Made by a program: the position numbers and the translations under genes. DNA of 62,000 bases from Branchiostoma floridae (taxonomy: Eukaryota; Chordata; Leptocardii; Amphioxiformes; Branchiostomatidae), in assembly GCF_000003815.2 (NCBI RefSeq), contig NC_049991.1:1347718-1409717 (forward strand), read 5' to 3'. The notes under the pieces were generated by a model. That model worked only from the letters and a program-made list of their open reading frames with translations, was not told where the DNA came from and did not search any database. Positions 33,950 to 42,084 of this stretch are shown here, piece after piece (within the stretch, counting starts at the first letter, position 1; every line of letters starts with the position of its first letter).

Positions 33950-34225
33950 GCCCGTCAACGCCTCCATCGCTTAGCGGCGTTCAATACCTGCCGAAAGAAA
34001 GAAAAAGAATTGAATTTTGAGTCCCTGGCTTTTTGTTACGACGCAAAGTAATTGTAAGAAGTACTATAACGGCCTGAATTTAATCCGTAACGAAATGACT
34101 TCATGATGTAACGAAATGACTTCATGATGTAACGAAATGACTTCATGATGTAACGAAATGACGTGTAACGAAAAGACGATGTAACGAAACGACCTGTATT
34201 CGTCACACCTGTACACACCTGTACC

Positions 34226-34325
34226 NNNNNNNNNNNNNNNNNNNNNNNNNNNNNNNNNNNNNNNNNNNNNNNNNNNNNNNNNNNNNNNNNNNNNNNNNNN
34301 NNNNNNNNNNNNNNNNNNNNNNNNN
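34226..34325. other. Assembly gap (100 N)
   Basis: Follows the right inverted TTTCGTTACA array and its flanking satellite. Sequence 34326-35150 beyond it holds no recognised gene; it may include the missing 5' terminal repeat of the retrotransposon. Confidence 0.95.
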
Positions 34326-35189
34326 GCCAGGCTAGCGTGGGCCTTTGTTTACGAGTCAGTTTCAACATCTCTCGTCCAGGAACATCGATTTGGGGCCGGG
34401 ATTTCAGCGATTTTGAGGATGATTCTCATTAAATACAGCGCTACTTTTACTAAGGAAACAGATATCAATAGTGACGATACTTCGCCTGAAGCAAGTGCGA
34501 GCATAGTTCCCCACGGGCCACAGAAATGTGTGTAACAACAAGTCACGCGGTGTAGAAGAACGCTGGGTCGGCTTTCATAGCCCAGGACACACGGAGCTAT
34601 TTCATAGTATTTGTAAGAAGCTTGAGAAACGCTATGCAACTTTATTTTCAAGTCTGTCAAATTAAGATATCAAGCCATCTGTGTAAAAAAAATGCGTTCC
34701 TCGTGAGGCAAAAATTCCCTCAATACCGACAAAATAAATTTCCTCGGAAATATCATCTTGCTTCCCATCATTGCCATGAACATCCACTGAGCCCTCAGAG
34801 TACAAAATTCATGCATCACGAACAGCAAAAATCGATCGCAAACAGCAACAACAAATACTTATTTGGCACACCCAAGCCCACTACTATCGTTGAAAAAAAG
34901 TCTCTTTTGCGGGGCAAGCGTAATAATTTTTTAATAGACACATGAAGTAGAGAATATTGTTCATAATTCTGAGACAAAAAAATCGGGGATACAGCGACAA
35001 AAATGCCTGTAAATTCACTCAACTTGGTCGCACAGCGCCGAAACAAGTATCGACATGATCGCCATCTTGGTCTCTCCACAACAGTACTGTTTGCACACGT
35101 CACCTTCGCTTCCCAAATAAGGAAATCTGCGGAAACTGCGCTCATCTCGCTCGCAGTTCGGCAACCCTCGGTCGTCCTCGGCCGGGATC

Positions 35190-35230
35190 GCGGTGCATGA
35201 CGTCATGGCTGGGCTCATGTGATTGGCTGA
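35190..35230 (+). promoter_or_regulatory. CRE palindrome and inverted CCAAT box upstream of the retrotransposon frames
   Basis: TGACGTCA at 35198-35205 and ATTGG at 35222-35226 lie about 0.2 kb before the first reading frame at 35423, in GC-rich DNA. It is a plausible promoter of the element. Confidence 0.45.
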
Positions 35231-35422
35231 CACGTCCGGGCTCATCAGAAATGGCGGGAAACCCCGCGGCCATCATGGTCATCAGAGACGCGCCGCCGGA
35301 TAGCGGAAACAATGGGCCCGGAGGGTCTGAACAATAGCCCGCAGCGGGGTGTTAATGACTGAGCGCATACAGACGAGTACGAACACACCCGCGGCTACCC
35401 GTCCCTGCGAGACATACGTTCC

Positions 35423-36217
35423 ATGAACTATCTCCAGGATCCTTTCACGTCAGCCGAGCGAGTCCGGGCCCAGCCGAGGCAGCCACCGCTTGGCGACACG
35501 TTCGGCTGGGACCTCGACGGCGATAACAACAGGAGACCCAGGCGGCAGCGGGACTACTCTTCAGCGTCGGACGACGATGACAAGCCTTACCGAGGTAAGC
35601 GACGGCTTCGTAGCGGGTTGTCTCGCAAATCTCACGATAAAGTGAAACGTGAGGTCAGTTGGCCCCATGAATTCGTATTTTCGGCGTCATCCAAACTTGA
35701 ACACGACCAATTGACATGGGACCAGTTCCTGGCTGGCGAACTGGCCATTATCCTAAGTAAGGACACTGATCCGTATGAGAGCTACAACAGAGCCCAGATT
35801 CTGCAGGGTGTAATGCTGGACATTCCACATTACACATTCAAAGGAGTCCGAAACTTCTATCGCACCATGTTACGTCGTGCAGAACACGCATTGCTGGACC
35901 TCGATTCTCCACATACAGTAGCACTGGTGAGAGATCTCAAGCGTGACTACCTGCGCCGCCCGACGGACGACGACGACGTCTCGCCCACAGTCAAGGTCAA
36001 GGGCAAGGCGATCAGCAGTGGGGCACCCTGTGCAGGTTACCAGCGGGGAACGTGCACGTATGCATCTGACCATCTTGGCCCGTCCGGCGCCAACGCAAAG
36101 CACGTGTGCAAGTACTGCCACAAGTTTCGACCCGACGTTCCTCTGCAACACACACCTAAAGATTGCCCCTACGCCGACAAGGCCACACGCGACGCCTACG
36201 TGGCAGCTAGGGCATGA
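35423..36217 (+). CDS. Gag-like ORF1 of the YR retrotransposon
   Basis: 264 codons. The N-terminus is rich in Arg and Asp (RRPRRQRDYSSASDDDD), a middle helical part follows (WPHEFVFSASSKLEHDQLTW), and the C-terminus is Cys/His-rich (CAGYQRGTCTY...HVCKYCHKF...HTPKDC), probably a zinc-binding nucleic-acid motif. It ends in TGA (36215-36217), and the same frame continues without a stop into the RT frame. The stop context is TGA CTA G, a known readthrough signal, so a Gag-Pol fusion is likely. The role by analogy is RNA packaging. Confidence 0.8.
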   Translation: MNYLQDPFTSAERVRAQPRQPPLGDTFGWDLDGDNNRRPRRQRDYSSASDDDDKPYRGKRRLRSGLSRKSHDKVKREVSWPHEFVFSASSKLEHDQLTWDQFLAGELAIILSKDTDPYESYNRAQILQGVMLDIPHYTFKGVRNFYRTMLRRAEHALLDLDSPHTVALVRDLKRDYLRRPTDDDDVSPTVKVKGKAISSGAPCAGYQRGTCTYASDHLGPSGANAKHVCKYCHKFRPDVPLQHTPKDCPYADKATRDAYVAARA

Positions 36218-38422
36218 CTAGCTTTCGGGTCGTCTACTACAGACTTGAACGCTGAGTTAGGTGATGCATCAGACGTTCTTCACTTCGACAATCACTCTAG
36301 CGTTACCTTTAGTCCCCAATCAGAATTTGACAATGATTCCACTATTACATTAGGTTCCCAATCAGACTTAAGCAGTAGAACCGGCCCTGTTTTGGGTCAC
36401 ACTACTCTCACGGAGACTCACGGTCAGGAGCCCGTCACCCTCGTCATGAACCCGCCGCAGAGCGGGGAGGCCACGGAGTGCAGCAAGGCATCGCTGGCAA
36501 CGTGCGTTCATAACTGCCTTACTGCANNNNNNNNNNNNNNNNNNNNNNNNNNNNNNNNNNNNNNNNNNNNNNNNNNNNNNNNNNNNNNNNNNNNNNNNNN
36601 NNNNNNNNNNNNNNNNNNNNNNNNNNNNNNNNNNNNNNNNNNNNNNNNNNNNNNNNNNNNNNNNNNNNNNNNNNNNNNNNNNNNNNNCACAGCGGACATG
36701 TGGTCAGCAAATACCGTCACGACCCTTGACGTGCCTTCGCCTAAACCGATTCCTCCTCGCTCTGCCATTGAACTTCATGAGCTAGTGTACGACTCCGGGA
36801 CACTCAACTTCCAGGGTTTACGTCTCCCCGTCAGTTCCAACTTGAAGATACCAGTGTGGAGGGCCACCTTGTCCCAGTACCACGACAGTAAGGTCGCAGA
36901 CTTCTTAGAATTCGGCTGGCCCGTAGGTTACACCGCAGCGACACTGCCTCGGTCCACGGCACGCAACCACACGTCGGCGACACAGTACGGCGCTGATGTT
37001 GACGCGTATATAGCCAAGGAAACGAGACTCGGCGCTACCCATGGCCCCTTCGACGCTCCTCCCTTTGAGCGACTCACATGTTCGCCATTACAAACAGTGC
37101 CAAAGCGAGATTCTGACAAACGCCGAGTAGTTCTAGACTTGAGCTTTCCACCCGGGAATTCCGTCAACAGTGGTATACCCGGGCACGAATATCTGGGAGA
37201 GCAATTCAACCTTATACTCCCTAGTTATGACGCCTTCGAGGATCTACTCCGAAGCAAGGGTCAAGGCTGCTACATGTTTAAACGGGACCTTAGTCGCGCA
37301 TACCGGCAGATACCAGTAGACCCGCACGATCACCATCTCCTGGGCTACTGCTGGCGAGGCAAATACTACTTTGATTCATCGTTCCCGTTTGGCCTTCGGT
37401 CGGCCGCCATGGCCTGTCAGCGGACCACCAACGCGGTGTCCTTCATCTATTCCCTCCAGGGTTTCTCCTGCGTCAATTACATTGATGACTTTGGCGGCGC
37501 AGACACCCCAAGCAGAGCGGACGCAGCATATCTCGCCCTGGGTCAAACGTTTGACGATCTCGGCTTGGCAGAGTCTATAGAGAAGGCCACTCCGCCCTCT
37601 ACCGAGATGACCTTCCTTGGCGTCGGCTACAATTCCAGCGTGATGTCCAAGGCGGTGACACAAGACAGACTCACTGACACCCTGAGCGAACTCGCGCTGT
37701 GGACAGACAAGAAGAGAGCAACGAAGCGAGAAGTTCAAGCCCTTCTCGGCAAGCTCTCCTTTATCTCGGCCTGCGTCACACCCGGCCGCGTCTTCTTATC
37801 GCGTATCATCACGACCATGAGGGGCTTACGCAGCAACCATCACAGGGTCCGCATCAGTACTGAATTCCGCAAGGACATCAACTGGTGGCTCCACTTCCTG
37901 GTGGAATACAACGGCGTCTCACTCTTGCCAGACATAGCGGGTCGCAGGGCCCCTGACGTCCCAACTACAGATGCGTGCCTTTCCGGCTGTGGAGGGACCT
38001 TCAACAAAGAATTCTTTCACGCCGAGTTCCCGCCGGAAATCGCCGAGTCCAATCATCCAATACACCGTCTAGAGATGCTAGCAGTCATCGCAGCCTGCAA
38101 AGCCTGGGGCGCTGCCTGGACCGGATGCACGATAGACATCGCCTGCGATAACTCCGTGACAGTACACGTTATAAACTCGGGACGCTCGATCGACGCCTTC
38201 CTGCAGTCGTGCGCCAGGGAGCTCGTCTACCTGCAGGCCAGGCACGATTTCCACCTCTCGGCGCACCACATTCCTGGGGTCGACAATAGATTGGCCGACT
38301 TTCTGAGCAGGTGGCACACCGACGCCAAATACCAGACCTTGTTCCGCGAAGCCACGGTCAGCGAAGCATGGACAGAAGTCTCCGCAAACCACAACTGGTT
38401 TCACTTCTCCCATTCCTGGTAG
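36218..38422 (+). CDS. Reverse transcriptase-RNase H (ORF2) of the YR retrotransposon
   Basis: In the same frame as ORF1 and open directly after its TGA. There is no AUG near the start (the first in-frame one is about 230 bases in), consistent with expression by readthrough. RT motifs: VPKRDSDKRRVVLDLS, the catalytic Asp in FKRDLSRAYRQIPV, SFPFGLRSAAMACQR, and YIDD at 37478-37489. The RNase H part has TTDACLSGCGGT, HRLEMLAVIAA, IACDNSVTVH and DNRLADFLSRW, giving the four acidic residues. It is interrupted by N at 36527-36687 without losing the frame. Stop TAG at 38420-38422. It makes DNA from the element RNA. Confidence 0.9.
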   Translation, partial: LAFGSSTTDLNAELGDASDVLHFDNHSSVTFSPQSEFDNDSTITLGSQSDLSSRTGPVLGHTTLTETHGQEPVTLVMNPPQSGEATECSKASLATCVHNCLTAXXXXXXXXXXXXXXXXXXXXXXXXXXXXXXXXXXXXXXXXXXXXXXXXXXXXXXTADMWSANTVTTLDVPSPKPIPPRSAIELHELVYDSGTLNFQGLRLPVSSNLKIPVWRATLSQYHDSKVADFLEFGWPVGYTAATLPRSTARNHTSATQYGADVDAYIAKETRLGATHGPFDAPPFERLTCSPLQTVPKRDSDKRRVVLDLSFPPGNSVNSGIPGHEYLGEQFNLILPSYDAFEDLLRSKGQGCYMFKRDLSRAYRQIPVDPHDHHLLGYCWRGKYYFDSSFPFGLRSAAMACQRTTNAVSFIYSLQGFSCVNYIDDFGGADTPSRADAAYLALGQTFDDLGLAESIEKATPPSTEMTFLGVGYNSSVMSKAVTQDRLTDTLSELALWTDKKRATKREVQALLGKLSFISACVTPGRVFLSRIITTMRGLRSNHHRVRISTEFRKDINWWLHFLVEYNGVSLLPDIAGRRAPDVPTTDACLSGCGGTFNKEFFHAEFPPEIAESNHPIHRLEMLAVIAACKAWGAAWTGCTIDIACDNSVTVHVINSGRSIDAFLQSCARELVYLQARHDFHLSAHHIPGVDNRLADFLSRWHTDAKYQTLFREATVSEAWTEVSANHNWFHFSHSW
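36527..36687. other. Assembly gap (161 N) inside the RT frame
   Basis: Lies in the linker between Gag-like and RT domains. The frame is the same on both sides, but true length is unknown. Confidence 0.95.
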
Positions 38423-38499
38423 AAACTCCTCTCGCGGCTCCTAGTGCAGAACGCTAGGCCAGCAAACACCACCCCTCCCCAACAACAGACTCCAGCTGA

Positions 38500-39516
38500 C
38501 CTTTCACCTTCCCTCCCGTTACAGCTACCGCCTGGCGGCTCCTACAACAGGACACCAGAGACACCCAACGGTCCGCCTTCGCAGCTTCCACACAGGCTAA
38601 CCACCGGACTCACTTCGCCGCTTACCTGGGCTTCTGCGAGTATTTCCATCAACAGCCTTTCCCAGCCACCCCGCACCTCCTGTCCTGCTACGCACAGTTT
38701 CTCAGCCGAACACTCAACTCGCCAGCCTCCATCTCTCATTACCTCTCCTCCGTGAAGCTCCTACATCACTTACAGGGTTTCCACGACCTACACCTGAAAC
38801 ACTTTGAACTGCAGCAAACGCTCAAAGGACTGAAGCGCAACTTACAACACCGCCCAAGAGTCCCTCATCCCGTCACCCCAGAATTCCTCTTCCAGGCCCA
38901 CCTATCTCTAGACCATTCAAAACCAAAAGACGCCACCATCTGGGCTATCTTACTCGTGGGCTTCTTCGCCTACTTCAGGAAGTCTAATCTCGTCCCCCCC
39001 ACAGCACGCGCATTCAAGCCAGACCACCATCTCTGCCGTCGTGACATCCTAGTTGCTCCAGAGGGCCTTCTCATCCGCACGAGTTGGTCTAAGACAATCC
39101 AGGCGAACGAAAGAGAGGTGTTGACACCAGTCCTGGCCATCCCAGGCTCTCCTCTCTGCCCAGTCGCCGCCTACAGACGCATGCTACACATCGTCCCTGC
39201 CTCACCAGACTCACCCGCCTTTCTACTCCCGTCCACGCCTCGCCGACCATGCAGACCGGTCACCAGCTCCATCCTGGAGAAGGCCTTCGCCCAACTGGTC
39301 GCCTCCGCCGGTAGGCCTCCGGGCTTTCACACCCTGCATGACCTTCGGCGCGGAGGTTACACGCTCGCCTTTGAAGCAGGCGTCCCCAGGGAACTCCGAC
39401 AGCGGCACGGTGACTGGCGTTCCGACGCAGACCTGTTCTACCTGCAGCCCTCCATGGCACAGCGACTTCGGCTTCCAGCGGCCATGAGGACACTGATCCT
39501 CCAACGCACCACCTAG
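38500..39516 (+). CDS. Tyrosine recombinase (ORF3) of the YR retrotransposon
   Basis: Open from 38500, just after an in-frame TGA (38497-38499), to TAG before 39519. There is no ATG in the N-terminal part. The frame encodes a SAM-like core-binding domain (HFAAYLGFCEYFHQQPFPAT, SISHYLSSVKLLHHL) and then the catalytic domain: FFAYFRKSNL (first Arg), SWSKTIQ (Lys), HDLRRGGYTLAF (His-x-x-Arg), RHGDWRSDADLFYLQPS (His/Trp and nucleophile Tyr at 39439-39441). All catalytic residues are present. It joins circular cDNA to the genome without a DDE integrase. It is in another frame from ORF2, so translation must use re-initiation, frameshifting or splicing. Confidence 0.88.
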   Translation, partial: PFTFPPVTATAWRLLQQDTRDTQRSAFAASTQANHRTHFAAYLGFCEYFHQQPFPATPHLLSCYAQFLSRTLNSPASISHYLSSVKLLHHLQGFHDLHLKHFELQQTLKGLKRNLQHRPRVPHPVTPEFLFQAHLSLDHSKPKDATIWAILLVGFFAYFRKSNLVPPTARAFKPDHHLCRRDILVAPEGLLIRTSWSKTIQANEREVLTPVLAIPGSPLCPVAAYRRMLHIVPASPDSPAFLLPSTPRRPCRPVTSSILEKAFAQLVASAGRPPGFHTLHDLRRGGYTLAFEAGVPRELRQRHGDWRSDADLFYLQPSMAQRLRLPAAMRTLILQRTT

Positions 39517-39626
39517 CCACGCGACAACATCGCCGGGACGACCAACTTCTCTTCCAACCCCAGAGAACTCTTACTCACCAACTCACACTCTCATCTCCTT
39601 CTTGGCACACCTCACTCTGTTCGGCC

Positions 39627-39720
39627 TGGCCTTTGACATACAGAAATGTACAGACTCTGGACTACCATTAAAAATGTCATGCGCCAAGCTGTCTGTTCGT
39701 GATCATGAGTTGGTGTAATT
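39627..39720 (+). repeat. Split direct repeat B1
   Basis: 94 bp from TGGCCTTTGACATACAG to GAGTTGGTGTAATT, identical to B2. Confidence 0.95.
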
Positions 39721-40379
39721 ATGGTGGTACCGCGCCATCTGGCGAGGTAGCGGGGAATTCCACCACGGGCCGGTCACATGACTCTCCCTGGCCAATCGCA
39801 GCAGTCTCAGATGAGAAGCTCTTCCGTCAAGTCAGACATCCCACGTCCACCCCGGCAACACAGACTCTCCCGAAGACTCTCTGCGAGGCACGCTCACAAC
39901 CACCCAGCTCAGCAGAGTCAGCGCACTCTCCCCTCCCGTGACCGGGCTTCATAGACTTCAAGCAGTAGCAGAACTCACATTACGAGCAGACTCCTATTAT
40001 TGCATCACAGGACAACTGACTCTAACTCTGTGCATAACCAGTCCTTTTTAGTTTAGCAGTAGCCAACTTTCGCTTAGTTTATCAAGGTTCGTAGATCAGT
40101 TAGGTTAGCAGTTTGTTATATAAGACTCGTGAGCAGAAAAGGCTCTCACCAAGCGCTCAAGCATCCGGCCGATGCCACGTTCTCCACAAACGGAAACTTC
40201 TAGTTAGCTTAACGACTTGTTCCGTCGGTTAGGTCGCTCGACTCCTATTATATCAAGTTTACGTACCTCGTGTTACTTAACTCTTTCACCTGTTAACGCA
40301 TGCCTTCGACGTTATTCGCACAAGCCTAGTTCTCGATCATAATGTTAAAGCATACGCTTGATGCCTGGGTCGATACCCA
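39721..40379 (+). repeat. Putative A2 block between B1 and B2
   Basis: 659 bp of non-coding DNA. It contains CCAAT (39792-39796) and a TATA-like TTATATAAGAC near 40116. By the PAT/Ngaro scheme it should match an A1 at the left end; no match was found in this window. Confidence 0.6.
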
Positions 40380-40473
40380 TGGCCTTTGACATACAGAAAT
40401 GTACAGACTCTGGACTACCATTAAAAATGTCATGCGCCAAGCTGTCTGTTCGTGATCATGAGTTGGTGTAATT
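40380..40473 (+). repeat. Split direct repeat B2 (right end of element)
   Basis: Identical to B1 over 94 bp. The 206-bp satellite begins at the next base. Confidence 0.95.
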
Positions 40474-41245
40474 TACATACGAATGAAGGCTCACCTGGGG
40501 GATAACCGCTAACCGCTAAGCGAACCCTTCGGTAACCGCAAAAAAGCGACCCCTTACGATCGGACTTCCGAAATTTCAAACAAAATGTGCGTTACTTTCA
40601 ACACTTGAATATCATAGTAAAACCCGTGGGCAAAAGGTAAAAAGTGATTTGAGTACCCAAAATTACTTTGTAACTTTTCTACATACGAATGAAGGCTCAC
40701 CTGGGGGATAACCGCTAACCGCTAAGCGAACCCTTCGGTAACCGCAAAAAAGCGACCCCTTACGATCGGACTTCCGAAATTTCAAACAAAATGTGCGTTA
40801 CTTTCAACACTTGAATATCATAGTAAAACCCGTGGGCAAAAGGTAAAAAGTGATTTGAGTACCCAAAATTACTTTGTAACTTTTCTACATACGAATGAAG
40901 GCTCACCTGGGGGATAACCGCTAACCGCTAAGCGAACCCTTCGGTAACCGCAAAAAAGCGACCCCTTACGATCGGACTTCCGAAATTTCAAACAAAATGT
41001 GCGTTACTTTCAACACTTGAATGTCATAGTAAAACCCCTGGGCAAAAGGTAAAAAGTGATTTGAGTACCCAAAATTACTTTGTAACTTTTCTACATACGA
41101 ATGAAGGCTCACCTGGGGGATAACCGCTAACCGCTAAGCGAACCCTTCGGTAACCGCAAAAAAGCGACCCCTTACGATCGGACTTCCGAAATTTCAAGAA
41201 AAATGTGCGTTACTTTCAACACTTCAATATAATAGTAAAACTTTT
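40474..41245. repeat. 206-bp satellite, about 3.7 copies
   Basis: Units start TACATACGAATGAAGG at 40474, 40680, 40886 and 41092, exactly 206 apart, with almost no divergence. They contain GGGGGATAACCGCTAACCGC and CGGTAACCGC. The last unit is shortened and ends in a hairpin with 41250-41277. Confidence 0.95.
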
Positions 41246-41277
41246 ATGTTTTACTATGATATTCAAGTGTTGAAAGT
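41217..41277. repeat. Hairpin at the satellite edge
   Basis: TCAACACTTCAATATAATAG pairs with the inverse CTATGATATTCAAGTGTTGA after a short AT-rich centre (TAAAACTTTTATGTTTTA). Confidence 0.8.
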
Positions 41278-41394
41278 AGGAATACATAATTTACAAAGCA
41301 TCGATAACAATGCATTCGAAGACAACAAGGCCAAAAGTTTTCAGGTCATTTTCGGGGCAGGCGAGCTCGTCGTGGGACAAACACACTGTCACGT

Positions 41395-41580
41395 TCATCG
41401 CCAGATTTGTAGATAATAATAGCATGTGCTCACGGCACAAGACGAGCATGATTCAACAGCAATCTTGAATTTCTTTTGGTGACCTACAACTCGTGTAAAA
41501 GTGTGAGGAACCGTTGCATTATCGCCCGGATCTACGGCTGAATGGGTCAAATTGAACGTACGCCGCCATTTACCCGCCAT
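41395..41580 (-). CDS. Weak candidate first exon (61 codons, minus strand)
   Basis: The ATG sits in AAAATGGCGGGTAAATGGCG, a YY1-like context as at two other starts in this window. The frame starts MAGKWRRTFNLTH and ends at 41395. TACGTCAT lies about 30 bases upstream on this strand. No family is recognised and no further exon is found toward the satellite. It could be chance. Confidence 0.18.
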   Translation of the reverse strand: MAGKWRRTFNLTHSAVDPGDNATVPHTFTRVVGHQKKFKIAVESCSSCAVSTCYYYLQIWR

Positions 41581-42084
41581 TTTTAATGCTACGGAAGCAG
41601 TAAAGTTTTACGTCATAGCGGTTGTGACGAACCAAAATTAACTGAAAATTCTTGTCAGTATACGCCCATTTTCTCATGACTTTTTGTATGCTCATGCAGA
41701 TTTTTGTTTTGTGCAACTACTAACAGGAAAGAAAGGAACAACAGAGGATGTATAAAGGTACATAGCGGCAGTTAATTGTGCCGTGTTTCGTTCGGCCGGT
41801 ATAGTGCACCCCCTTCCAACCAAGCGCCCGTTCTCCGTGCAATTCCGCGGTGTGTTCCAATTACGAAATTATGTTTTTAGCAGGACCAGAGAGACAAAAT
41901 AATTTACACAGAAGAAGTGGCAAAGGTAAGCTGTAACAGCAACATGTAACTGGAGAAAATGATGCGTTGATCATTTGCCAAATTAGCATTGCTTGAGAAA
42001 TTGCAGTAAACCGACCGGTATTATGCCAATGGATGTTAGATTTTAGAATTACATAGATGAATTCCAAGACCAAAGACAAGTATT

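Larger units (their letters stand above)
17022..34194. mobile_element. 17.2-kb repeat-filled region bracketed by inverted TTTCGTTACA arrays (composite, putative)
   Basis: The left end begins GGTCGTTTCGTTACATCG. The right end, read on the minus strand, begins with the same 18 bases and continues CTTTTCGTTACA with ATCATGAAGTCATTTCGTTAC repeats; about 75-100 bp align. Outside, both ends abut the CACCTGTACACACCTG satellite in the same orientation, as expected for one insertion into a satellite. The interior holds MITEs, SINEs, GC palindromes and two 349-bp inverted arms, and no transposase or polymerase frame. It may be one large element filled with later insertions, or two separate terminal fragments; I cannot separate these. 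Confidence 0.5.
35423..40473 (+). mobile_element. DIRS-order (tyrosine recombinase) retrotransposon with split direct repeats
   Basis: Order: gag-like frame, RT-RNase H frame, YR frame, then repeat B1 (39627-39720), a 659-bp block (39721-40379) and repeat B2 (40380-40473). The B copies are identical over 94 bp. This B1-A2-B2 layout is that of the PAT/Ngaro type of YR retrotransposons; the matching A1 at the 5' end is not found between 34326 and 35422. No LTRs, DDE integrase or methyltransferase is seen. The right end abuts a 206-bp satellite with no spacer base. Confidence 0.88.

Noticed and set aside
17022-34194. Polinton/Maverick element
   Set aside because: Size is right, but there is no polymerase B, integrase, ATPase or capsid frame, and the ends do not start with AG-rich Polinton termini.
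38417-38525. An intron joining RT to YR (donor TG|GTAGAA to acceptor TTACAG)
   Set aside because: The sites look good, but the join gives phase 2 where the YR frame needs phase 1, and it runs into a stop.
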